From Dicyema japonicum (Eukaryota > Dicyemida > Rhombozoa > Dicyemidae): a stretch of DNA of 64,000 bases. Position 1 is the stretch's first letter, and each line of letters begins with the position of its first letter. This document shows, piece by piece, positions 8,752-19,163 of the stretch. The notes beneath the pieces were generated by a model. The model was not told the DNA's origin. It was given only the letters and a program-made list of their open reading frames with translations, and did no database searches. The stretch covers positions 640 to 64,639 of the forward strand of contig RDEW01000024.1 of the NCBI GenBank assembly GCA_011109175.1, given 5' to 3'. The position numbers and the translations under genes are program-made.

Positions 8752-11590
8752 TTTGCTCTTCCCCATCCAGACTCTTTATGCCTGGATGGTATACCTCAAC
8801 TGGAAACTCGAGATGTTGTTTGTTCCCCTGGATTCTATTGCTTTCTGGAGATATTGAACAAAACCCCGGACCAAAACCCCTTGTTATTATGCAACTCAAT
8901 GCTAACGGAATAAAAACAAAGATTCTGGAGTTACGATCTTTATTAACGAAGCACAAGATTGACATCTGCCTTATCCAGGAGTCAAAACTTTCTACAAAGA
9001 GTCAACCCCACTTTTTCCTGGATACATCTCTATCAGAAAAGACCGCATTGGACGTGGTGGCGGCTTACTCACAATTATCAGAAACGGTCTATCCTTCCAC
9101 GATGTAAGCTGCAAGTGGATGATTTAATTCTACACGACAAGACCGCGGAACAAATTTCTATTGATCTTATTAATGGGTCAGAACATCTTATTCTAATCAA
9201 CATTTACATTCCACCGCCGGGATCCTGTCCTAATAACTATGTTCCGAAGCTCGACAAACTACAAGAAATTCGAAATGTGTTACTATGTGGGGATTTCAAC
9301 GCCAAACATCCGCAATGGCTTAGTACCCAGTCGGCAGACAAGAGGGGGAGTCTAATTATCGACTCTCTCGAAAAAATGGTGATTCTGAATCACCCGAATG
9401 TGTTCACAAGGACACCTATCCGAAGAAATGACAACCCAACCTCCCCCGACATATCCATTGCTTCCTCTAGGATTGCCCCGAAGATTTCATGGAACGTCTC
9501 CTACGATTTTCATAGTGATCATAATCCGATTATATTAAAACTGAGCCGATTCAATAACTCGCGTAGAATTAAAGCAACCTTCAAGGTCTACAAGAAAGCT
9601 GACTGGTCGAATTTCAAGCTCTTCATTGACAATAACCTAATACACTTTGATCCCACCTCATTTTGCTCCATCGACAAAGCAGTGGACCATCTAAACCATG
9701 TAATCCTTCAAGCTGAAAAGTTGTTTGTACCACGTGCAGTTTATAAATCCTACAAGCCTACTCTGGACTCGGAGACTCGTCTCCTCATCAAACAAAGAAA
9801 CTCCCTGAAGATGAATCATCTGCAAACCTCTTCTGATTTGCAAAATATAAAATGCTTAAATCAGAGAATTACAAAGCTCATCAGAGAAAAGAAAGATAGG
9901 GCGTGGAAGCGCCTATTATCATCTATTGGACATATGAAATCCACGAGTCTTTTATGGAAAACTATTCGTCGAATCAAGCTAAACTTATCAGATGAATCAG
10001 AATCTTTTTCTGCTCCAAATACTGTGCAAGCTAACAACCTAATGAAATATTACGCATCCATAAGCCACAAGGACTTCTCGAAATCCCATTCTTGTCACTT
10101 TCGGAATTTAGTGCCTAAACCAACTTCATGGATCAATCTGTTTACGCATGCCGAGGTCACACAGGCTATAAGATCGATGAAGAGATCTTTTACGTGTGGA
10201 CCTGACGGCATCCGGGAATTTTGTTAAAACACCTTGGTAATGTTGCAATCAATTCAATTACGTCAATTTTTAATTTGTCTTCTAACATGAACGTCATCCC
10301 ATGCAAATGGAAAAACTCACTTATAATACCGATCCTTAAACCAGGAAAACCGAAAACCTTACCTTCTTCCTACCGTCCAATTTCATTAACGTGCGCATTA
10401 TCGCGCCTAATGGAGAAACTCGTACTCTGGAAAATTAAACCCCATTTGCCCGACTGCCACTTTCAACATGGTTTCAAATGTGAGCGTTCAACTACGACAC
10501 ATTTGACTTCACTGTCTCAATTTATATCAGAAGGGTTCAACGTACCGAAACGCCATCTACGGACAATAATGGTTTCCCTGGATATCCAGAAGGCGTTCGA
10601 TTCTGTCTCGAGAATATTACTCACGAAGAAGGTTTTTGACACCACCATTCAGACGGATTTGAAAAGATGGATAGCCAATTTTCTCTCCGGAAGAAGAGGA
10701 CGTGTCTGTATAGGCCACGCAAGATCGAGGTCCCGTCTCCTACCAAATGGCGTCCCTCAAGGATCGCCCTCTCTCCGGCATTATTCAACTTGTTCCTCAA
10801 CGATTTACCCTGCCCTGGAGGACCAGATTCAATGCTTCTCACTTATGCTGACGACCTAATCATCGCTAGCAGGAACAAATACGTGGGTACAGCAAAATCA
10901 GAGCTTCAGTCACATATTGACGACCTGGGAGCCTGGTTGAAGTTGAATCGTCTCTCCGTATCCAGGGACAAATCAACATATACAATTTTCACCACGGACA
11001 GAAAAGAAAAACATACACTTGATTTGAACATTTTTGGAGACTCCTTACCACTACAGACTCGTCCAACTATCCTGGGAGTGACATTTGACCCTTTGATGTC
11101 ATTTTCTCAACATGTGAAGAACGTTATGACAAAGGGTCTCAGGAAACTTAATATTCAAACCGCTCTTGAAGTCCAAACCTTCACAGGAATGCGCCCTCGT
11201 CGTGTTCAATCAACTCCTAAAACCGACGATTGAGTACGCCTGTGCCTCATGGGCCTATGGAGCTTCGATATCAAATTCACTCAAGATCAATACCCTAATT
11301 GGAAAACTAGCACGTCAAACAAATCTACCCCCGATCTTTTCCCTCCAATGCTTGACCACGCCGCAATCAAAAATAATGGCTCCGGCTTCATCTGTCTGTG
11401 TGGCCAAGAAACAAGTCGTTTCTTCCATTCAAGGCTGAAGGCTTCAAATACACGAAATTTGGGGAAAAACCCCACTCCTCTTCAAACCCTAATGAAAGAT
11501 GATCGTCGTTTATTCAGGAAAGCCGTGGGTACTCTGGAGGAACACAGGAAAAACCTCTCGATCCTGTTGAGGCGTACCGGGATCACTTAA
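8697..11590 (+). pseudogene. 2A-leader / AP endonuclease / reverse transcriptase polyprotein, frameshifted
   Basis: The start ATG at 8697 is conserved in position in LINE 2 and in the 33-kb fragment. Residues 1-59 form a cysteine-rich leader ending in SGDIEQNPGP. Endonuclease motifs follow: NANGI, LIQESK, DRIGRGGG, NIYIPPPGS, GDFNAKHP, SDHNPI. RT motifs follow: IIPILKPGKP, SYRPISL, LDIQKAFDSV, GVPQGSP, TYADDLI, ILGVTFD. The frame changes near 9005, 9120, 10222, 10770 and 11170, all between matching motifs. The C-terminus ends LLRRTGIT, a motif also ending LINE 2 and the 59.4-kb fragment. Intact length would be about 965 residues. The product would nick target DNA and prime reverse transcription in the nucleus. 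Confidence 0.9.
8850..8873 (+). other. 2A ribosome-skipping motif (DIEQNPGP), LINE 1
   Basis: DIEQNPGP fits the D-x-E-x-N-P-G-P consensus of 2A peptides. In known cases the ribosome skips the bond before the final P, releasing the leader and starting a new protein with P. Here that would separate a 58-residue leader from the endonuclease-RT. Residues just upstream (LFPWILLLSG) are hydrophobic, so a signal-like role of the leader is possible, as described for some sea urchin elements. Confidence 0.85.
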
Positions 11591-11651
11591 TTAGTTGGAT
11601 TACTCCTTCTTTCTTGGTGTTCCCTTTTCGGGGTTATTAAATAAATAAATA

Positions 11652-11665
11652 ATCTATCTAATGCA
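11652..11665 (+). repeat. 14-bp target-site duplication, right copy (LINE 1)
   Basis: Exact copy of 8664-8677. The next 1.9 kb (11666-13600) contains no recognised gene. A minus-strand open stretch at 12374-12559 (VFTLLLHVLKQEAHENVLKL) looks helical but has no known relative. Confidence 0.9.
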
Positions 11666-13638
11666 TTCGTGCTTTGAGAAAGAGTCGATCACAACAAGAA
11701 TCTATAATAAAAATCATTCATTCAGATACACATGAATTATTTTCGTTTTTTTCAGCATCTAGAGGTTTTTCTGGCAAGGATAGGTGTAATCGTGGGAATA
11801 GTAGCCATCAGCTTCTTCGACTGACAGTGGACACACTTCTTTCTGACCTCAATTCTCGAATTCCGTAAATTTCTTAGGATACTGTATAGTCGATCGCGTC
11901 CGAAATGGATCAATTGATGTTCATTACTACTATCATGAAAATATTACCTCGATTATTTTCACTTTCAGTTCTCTCTCTTGAATCGTAAAAATCGGTGTTT
12001 TACATTATCTGAGATGAAATAACAATTTTCATCTTCAAATATTAACATTTTTTGCCAAAAATCTGATTTTTATGTTTTGTTTAGGCGTAGTATTGCTCGG
12101 CAATACATCTTGCGACTGAAATATCTTAATTTCGTTAAGTTCTTGTGTTGTCATTTATAGAACCCTACTAGAATGATTTATCTCATGTGATTAATTATTT
12201 TTTAAAATAGAATATTTTTAAGTTTTTTTTTATAACAAATCTAATAAATTTCCCCTATTTATTTTGTGTAATTATTTTTTGGAAATAAGACATTCCTCCA
12301 TTTATTAAACATTTATTAAACAAATAAATCATTAGATTGTTATTTTTTGATAAATAAATCTGTCATTTTCATATTATTTCCTTCTTTTTAGTAGTGAATG
12401 CACAATATCTGCTAATAGCTTAAGAACATTTTCATGCGCTTCTTGTTTGAGAACATGAAGAAGCAGTGTGAAAACAAGTTCCTTATCTTTCATGACTTTA
12501 TACTCTAAAATGTTCCACAAGTGTCTCTCTGTTATCTTCATCACTGCTATGATCATCATAAAAGCTCTCTAAAAGTGCTTGTTCACAATATCCTGATTAA
12601 TGGGGCTGTTTTCGTTATGTGTTTTTATAGTCATAAAGTCCAACTTCAAGGCCATTCAAAGAAATTTCGTATTATGATTTACTCAAATTGACGTAGTGCA
12701 GTCTACAGAAAAGATTTATCCCTTTTCAGACCGGCTTGCTATATAAATGGCATATTTTTTCAAATAAATGCATATTATACCTGGAGAGTCACGTGTATAA
12801 TTTTATAATTTATTCGATGTTTTATTTGCATTTCGACATTCGCAAATCCCCCAAGGCATAAACTACATGGATTGGACTAAGAAACAACGAATTGGAGACT
12901 ACGTCAGAATTAACCAGATAGCTTACGACTCTGCCTAAGATTCCTGAAGGCACTGTTAACCGATTCTAGAGTGACCCCACCTATAATGATCAAAAACTGA
13001 GATTATTGCTGACTATTTCTGTAAACTTGTTAACAAATGAAATCTCACTGCTTGATCTGTTAAATTTACTAATGGGACTCACTTGGTTCACAGTAAACTG
13101 AATAATAGAATAATACACATGGGGGATGATTATATATGCTTCCGTGGAACTGGTTGCTCTTATCTTTTTTGAAGCTTGGAGATGGGATTTAGTCCTTTTG
13201 CACAAACCTTGAAGGAGCAAAGGACCATTACGAAATCTGAGGGCGGTGAGATTACTGAAAGATACTATCTTTGATTATCATCAACCCAATATCTCATAAA
13301 GTCGAGATTTTTTGTCTCCGGGGCAGAGGGGGGTTCAAAGGGGATGTTCTACTGCGGATGTTGTCTGGTCCTACAGGTGAATGTGTTCTCTATGTCGACG
13401 ATAAAAAATTAGTTCAAATGCCCGGGACATGATATGTCTAGTGTCTTTGACACAGTGATTTCTTACGCGAAAAGGCTGTGAATTGGAATGGTTATCTCCA
13501 ACAACCCCAAATGAATTAAAAAACTGGTTTTTGAAACTCAATCAAGATTAGAAAAGAACCTGAGTATAGTAAAGAAGGTTGGAGAAGAAAAAGAAAATTA
13601 CTTGAGGACAGTGAGGACATGATCCACAGGAGGGTCAT

Positions 13639-13782
13639 TTATTATTAATAGCAATCACGCGGAACCAGAAAAGTTAACTATTTTGAAATTTTACTTTTGC
13701 CATGCATCTCTGAATACGCTCTGTGAGTCGTTTCCATCTTCCCTTGTTTCTCGCATTCGCCCTCAGATCATCCAGATCCTCT
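13639..13782 (-). mobile_element. RTE-like 3' fragment with 13-bp target-site duplication
   Basis: ACAGGAGGGTCAT flanks the piece at 13626-13638 and 13783-13795. The minus strand encodes EDLDDLRANARNKGRWKRLT, then ERIQRCMAKV, a stop, and an AATAATAAAT tail. This is a severely 5'-truncated insertion of about 144 bp of the family whose C-terminus is also seen at 5.9, 18.4, 18.9, 34.2 and 49.9 kb. A second RTE motif, SRWRLFWHVLD, lies on the plus strand at 14020-14080. Confidence 0.75.
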
Positions 13783-15149
13783 ACAGGAGGGTCATAGCGG
13801 CAATAATTTATAAGAAAGTGGAACAGATTTGAGAGAAAATTTTGAAAACAAATTTGAGAGTAGATAACGCATACATTTGGGAACATAGGGGGCAATTGAG
13901 AAAGAACTCCTAAAGATACCTTCCACAGAAACATTTACGAAAGTAATCAGACTCGGACTGGCCAAAGAAAATTTTGAATAAGTGACACTATCATGAAACT
14001 AAAAATTCACATTGAGGATGGAAATCATTGAATCGAGATGGAGACTCTTTTGGCATGTACTGGATACTTTGGTTGAAGCAGAGGCTAGAATTGGCGGTGA
14101 TTGAGGGAACACCTTTGCGATCCTGGCTTCTTAACTAAAAAACTTTATTTGTTTTCTTTTTAATAAACTTTAATATTTCAATAGCAAAAAACCCAAAAAT
14201 TTGACTATTTTGCGTTAATATGGTAAGTGAGACCATGTTCGAGATATTTGAAATTGATTATAATCATTGGAAACCTTCCGTCGGGGAAATTTATAAGGCA
14301 ACTTATGAGAATTTTTCAGGTTTTTTAAATTAAAAAAAATTAACTTAATAAATTCATTCCCTAAATCTTCAGAGGCATAACATAAATAATTTCCTCGATA
14401 TTTACAGCAAACATTCTGTGACCCTTCCACTAATGTCTCGTTTGGTAGAATTTGTACCGCTGCTCTTTTGAAAAAACGTGACTACGTAATATCCGCTAAC
14501 AAGTAATCTCTTGTAAATTCAAGTTTATTCTCAAAAGAATCAATCTTTATGGAAATATAGTTATCTTCAGGATCTTTGCTTGCTCAATGTACTTGTCGGG
14601 TTTTTGTAATGATAGACAACGTGACAACGTCGACAAGTAAACGGAGTTCTTGTAAGAGTAAGTAAGTTATTATAAAGAAAAAGTACTGTAAATTAAGTGA
14701 TGGGGGAAGTAATGAAACGGTAGGGCATGCCAACCGACTTCTACCCCGACAGTCGATCTTGTCCTTTTCAGGAGCATTGTCTTTAGTGCATGTAACAACA
14801 ACAACAACATGAACACTTTATTCGAAACAGGAATTAGGAATTAGTTTAAAAAGTATTTCAACGAGTCCGCCTATGTGTCCTGGACACTTCCGATGCACCC
14901 CATCTCCATTTTTAATCTCGTTTTAGCGTCGGATCCCATGAATCCTCTAAACGCCCATATATCCAGAGCGTAGTAGGTACAAATCTAGTAAATCCATCTC
15001 CGGTTAGTTCTTCCCTAGTAGGTCCTTTCCCCAGATGTTCTTCCACAGTAGTCCCAAGAACATGATCTGTGAAAATACAATTTGCTCACGCATATGCCAT
15101 TGCAAGTAAGGATTTCTAAAAAAGGAGACAAAGATGACGGCCTTTTTAT

Positions 15150-15240
15150 TTTCAGACAAAACGAGACATTGATAACGGTGGATGCAAACAGCTATGCTTT
15201 AATACCTATGGAAGTTATAAATGTGACGCGAAGTTTTAAA
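15150..15240 (+). pseudogene. Single EGF-like repeat exon, decayed
   Basis: After a splice-acceptor-like tract (TTTTTATTTTCAG) the DNA encodes DIDNGGCKQLCFNTYGSYKC, with the spacing of a calcium-binding EGF module, then a stop after DAKF. The frame is off by a small deletion just after the acceptor, where DxNEC would be expected. It resembles the modules at 36.7-37.9 kb but has the opposite orientation. From 14110 to 15150 nothing else is recognised. Confidence 0.55.
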
Positions 15241-15413
15241 TATTCCTGTATGAAGTGATACAAGCTGCTAGTAATCCCAAATAAAAGTTCATTTGTATTT
15301 CACAGATATGGGATAATTCTCTGAACGTCATTTATAACATAGTGGAACAATGGGAGAGCAAGACGTTAGACAACTAGGTCGATTGCCGGAACTGAGATTA
15401 CCTAACTGTTTTG

Positions 15414-15535
15414 TCATTTATTTATTTTTATTTTATTAACCTCGAAATCACGAGAAGGAGGATAAATGCTATCGTCTAATTAAATGATCTCGGTGCCCAT
15501 ACCAGTCCTTTTCCTGCGGTTAGTTTTGGAGTCCT
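15414..15535 (-). mobile_element. LINE 3' end, minus strand
   Basis: On the minus strand the sequence ends CACCGAGATCATTTAATTAG, then a short UTR and AATAAAATAAAAATAAATAA. This matches the layout of the other LINE 3' ends, where a GATCAC-like block is followed by TAATTAG. Upstream on the minus strand, 15540-15990 is open in several frames but I could not identify a domain. Confidence 0.5.
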
Positions 15536-16119
15536 GGATTAATCTTCACAGCGGTGAAGGTTTCTTCTCATATCTCGAGAAGGTGTCCACATATAATCTG
15601 ACGTGCGGTCCGATGGGATGGTCAGGGGACTTTGCCATCTTGAAACAGTCCGAGTGACGTTCCGTAATGTATTCCATGATTGGGGAACGTTTAGTGTTCT
15701 CCGCAGTAACGAAGTGGACGTCTTTTTCGACGATCTCAATAGAATCCTGAGACATCGATTTTGTAAAACCTCCAGGTTGCTCTGTGCCGATATTGATAAG
15801 GAAGCAATCCATGCAGCACAGGCGTACTTGATACTAGGTAGAACGAATTTTTGTATAGAAGCTCTAACGATGGGCGGGAAGATTTTGGAGAGTGAGTGAA
15901 AACCTTGAGAATTCCAAATTTCTTTTGGATCCGTCTTGTCATTTTACAACGAGATATTGACGAAACCTTGATCATGAAAATTAACCTCAAAACCCCGCAA
16001 TATAAATTTCAGTTTTGTGATTCGTGAATGGACATATAGAGGTTTTCCATTTTAAACTAATCATTTTTACAAACGGGGAAAGTACGCGCTTTTGTCCAAG
16101 GGTTTTTTGTTTGTTCCAC

Positions 16120-16275
16120 TCGCCGTTGAGACGTATGGTTCCCTTGCGCCTGCGACGCTGGAATTCTTGAGTCGTCTAAAGAATCAGATTGCGTGAGCAC
16201 TGCTGGTTATTTGAGTGAATCACGCTTGCTATCCTGAGAGGGAATAGTCACGCAGTCAGGCAGCTTCTATATAAC
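16120..16275 (+). repeat. Dispersed repeat E, copy 3
   Basis: Shares GCGACGCTGGAATTCTTGAG and neighbouring blocks with 525-650 and the inverse of 4960-5125, including GAGGGAATAG and GTCAGGCAGC. From 16280 to about 17095 the DNA is AT-rich with no recognised gene. Confidence 0.6.
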
Positions 16276-17099
16276 TGTTACTCTATTTTTTTAATTGTAA
16301 AAAAATTATCTAACATTAAAAACTAATAAATTTTAATTGTAAACTTCTAAAATTTTAGATATGAATATCCTAACTGATTTATGGAAAAAAACAAAACAGA
16401 ATTCGAAAGACAACCCTAACAAAGCCCTCATTTTAGAAAGCTAATTTGATACTGCGTCCTTTGGCCGCGTATTTGACTCTGATTTTTGATAATACTATTT
16501 TTAATACTTTTTTATTACAATTTCTAGTTTTAAGAGCAACTCTAAATAAAAATTTTATTCCAACTTAATTACCGTGTGCGACATAATACAAAAAGTAAAA
16601 AATGAAACTATTTATTTTTAAAATTTTAGCAAATCTTGAGATATTTACATTTTTGATTACATTTTTTCCATATCTTCTAGATCATAAGCATGTACTTTGT
16701 GGTGAACCACTGTATACATATTTGGATTTCATTAAAACAAAGGATACTTTCTGTTTGACATATTTCCATCATATCATGTCTAACTTTATCTCCCACGTTT
16801 ATATTTTCCCTTTTTTCATTTTCTCTCCTGCTTTTTTGAATATTTTCCAGAATATTCTGTGATTAATCTTCCGAAACTTTCATTTTTCGTAATTTATTTC
16901 TCTTCTGGGTCGGTTCCATCGAATGCCATTAATGCATTTATTCCATTTTCGTTTGGTTTTTAGTTTCCCAACTTGAAAAGGAATATTCTTTGTCGTGTCA
17001 TATTTTGTTCGACTGTAATCATATACAATCCTCTTTATAATGTTAAAGTAAACTCCAAAACTTCCAGCTGAAGCACTCGTTGAAAATATCATCATTTAA

Positions 17100-17930
17100 T
17101 TGATTGGTTGAAGCAATTTATTGTAGCTTTAAAAATAAACCTTTTCAACTTGTATCCCATGGTGCTCTAGGCATTCCACAGATATGCTTTATTTTGAAAA
17201 TTCACAGAGCTTATCCATTTCAGAATTGCGAAACTCCTTTCCGTTATCATTTTGAAGAATAACGGGTTCTCCAATAACGTAAAAAATATTCTCAAATAGA
17301 GATGAGATTTCCAATGCACTTCTTTGCCAGTTCCACAACAGCAATCTTGGTGAGTGAGTCAACGACCACTAGAACCTTCATATAAATAATTATTAAAGTT
17401 TACCCACGAGTTTGAGCGATTTATTTCTGAATATCTTCTGAGATCTATAAGATCTGCATATAATGGTCTCTTGGACCTCGGGCATAATTGGAGTAATAGG
17501 TGGCTTTGTTCCATCAGTTTTTCGACTGGCTAATAATACAAATAACCAATACTTGGCATAAACACATTTGTTTAAAACAAGGCGGATATCTTCTCATTGT
17601 GTTGTAGAAACTATTCCGCCACATAATATTACGACTATCTCGGCCAAAGTGTTTTTTGTTATGCTCAGATTTTAATAAAGCAGATACACTACCTCAATTA
17701 TCGTTAACTTCAGCTCCTTATCTTCAACTGCAAAAAACCGTAATTTTAGATCATCCTTCAGTAAAAATGGTTTACCGTCTTCAAAAACAAATTTTTTCGA
17801 GAGTTCTTTTAATCGAAATCGTTATTTCCTGTCTAATGAATTTTCAATTATTAATGAATTTTGAAATTTTCTCAATTTTTTCAAGTTGTTACCTAGTCAA
17901 TTCCAACAAAACGCATTGGACCGTGTAATT
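17100..17930 (-). pseudogene. Ginger/gypsy-type integrase (KRBA2-like), decayed
   Basis: Reading the minus strand from 17930: an N-terminal segment LKLRFFAVEDKEL, a zinc-binding part (EHNKKHFGRDSRN, then KQMCLCQ), and a retroviral-type integrase core with MKVLVVVDSLTK and VIGEPVILQNDNGKEF. Frames change several times and stops occur, so it is not functional as read. The N-terminal part is copied at 28558-28812. This family of integrase-only genes derives from Ginger or gypsy elements; which one is not settled here. Confidence 0.65.
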
Positions 17931-18070
17931 AAAAAAAAATAATAAAATATAAGATTATAATAAAATTTATATAAAAATATATCTCTACAATGGATAATAT
18001 TTATTTTTATAATTTATGCATCCTGTATATTGGTTGAGGTGGTGACGACACCTCTATTGCACTATGTCTT

Positions 18071-18458
18071 ATTCGTATTCTTTATCGACTTCTCCGTTCA
18101 TTCTTGGATCTTTCAATGCAGAGGACTTAATCAACCTTACAAGAAACACAACTGGTATGTAATCTAACCAAATATGACGTCTCTGTCTGCTGTCTACAAG
18201 AGACAAAAACGACTTTACAATGTACAGTACTTTTGAAAATTCAACCTTTTTATCCTCCCGTCGGCCTGCCGACATTATGGTTACAAGAGTGTGGACAGCA
18301 TCTGATATTATAATGGAAATGGCAGACGACCTGGACTACCTAAGAGAAATAGTGCGCAACAGAAGATCATGGTTGAAGCTGACGGAGAGAATGATTCGGA
18401 ATACGGCACAACAGAAACTTAACTAATTTTATGTTTTTTTCGGGAGTGCTTTTTAATA
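18071..18458 (+). mobile_element. Internally deleted RTE-like retroposon, copy 2
   Basis: Starts with ATTCGTATTC, like copy 1 at 5618. It encodes NLTKYDVSVCCLQETKT (endonuclease, with the catalytic E of QET) and then jumps to the C-terminal DDLDYLREIVRNRRSW, LTERMIRNTAQ. It ends TTTTTAATAATAATG. The junction lies at nearly the same place as in copy 1, with about 40 fewer bases. Just upstream, TTGGTTGAGGTGGTGACG matches a tandem motif at 28.5 kb. Confidence 0.65.
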
Positions 18459-18469
18459 ATAATGCAACC

Positions 18470-18940
18470 TGTAATGTTGTACGACACCTTTATCAAACCA
18501 ATCCTTTAATACACCATTGGGACCTGAGGCACCTCAAAAGAGGAATCGGAGAGGCTAGACTCGCTTCACAGGAATCATCTAAGAAACATAACTGTAATGT
18601 CCTGGTCATACACGATCTCACGGAAAAAAACTGTACAATAAGTGTGACTATATACCAATAAGTCTCGAGATCATAAACTCTCGTTGGAGACTTTTTGGAC
18701 ACGTCCTGAGGTTGGACCCGATGTCCCCCCAAATAATGCAATAAAAAGATTACTACTCCAATGTAAAACGCTTTCGTTGAAGACCGAGAACAACCCTCCC
18801 GGTCGTTTTACAAATCGATCTGAAAGCCGTGAAGAAAACATTGGCATTTGGTGACGATCTGGACTCACTGAGGGATTTAGCTAAGAACAGAAGAGCTTGG
18901 AGCAAGCTAACTAATTCTCATGCGGGGCTATAAATATTAT
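18470..18940 (+). pseudogene. RTE-type reverse transcriptase C-terminus
   Basis: The frame reads INSRWRLFGHVLRLDP, a gap, RPRTTLP, then LAFGDDLDSLRDLAKNRRAW. The motif order RWRxxGHVLR, RPxTT, DL..LA.DR..W is the standard end of RTE and related pol proteins. Stops and a frame change lie between blocks. It directly follows the deleted derivative at 18071-18458. Confidence 0.7.
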
Positions 18941-19097
18941 GGCTTGCTTTAAAGTCCTAATAATATGCAACATGTCCATTAATGTGCCGGTCACATTAAA
19001 TTATTTAGAAAATTAACAATAAATAAAATTTCATGACATAAAAAAATATATTTTTACTAAAATAATAATATAATAATGAATTTTAAATTTTTAGCGT

Positions 19098-19163
19098 GCG
19101 TCATGTGGTTCACCGTTTCTGGTGGCGTCGGATATAGTCCTAAACTATATCTAAAAAGAACCA
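19098..19163 (+). ncRNA. HDV-ribozyme-like nested pseudoknot at the 5' end of LINE 2 (predicted)
   Basis: Helix order and spacing equal those in LINE 1. P1 is GCGTC (19098-19102) with GGCGT (19124-19128). P2 is TGGTTC (19106-19111) with GAACCA (19158-19163). P3 is ACC with GGT around GTTTCT. P4 is GATATAGT with ACTATATC (19131-19138 and 19144-19151), a different and longer stem than in LINE 1. The strand after P4 is TAAAAA. P1 is short and has two G-U pairs, which weakens the case for activity. Confidence 0.5.

Larger units (their letters stand above)
8678..11651 (+). mobile_element. LINE 1: complete 2A-endonuclease-RT non-LTR retrotransposon
   Basis: Bounded by a 14-bp target-site duplication. 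There are only 19 nt between the 5' end and the start codon, then one long polyprotein frame, and a short 3' UTR ending in (TAAA)n. The 3' terminus (TTAATTAGTTGGATTACTCC to TTCGGGGTTATTAAATAAAT) is shared by the non-autonomous elements near 36 and 46 kb. The combination of 2A, APE-type endonuclease and RT resembles CR1/L2- and ingi/L1Tc-type elements; the clade is not assigned here. Several frameshifts make this copy inactive. Confidence 0.9.

Noticed and set aside
15546-15990. Overlapping open frames on both strands as a gene
   Set aside because: Neither strand shows a recognisable domain; next to a LINE 3' end and most likely worn element sequence.
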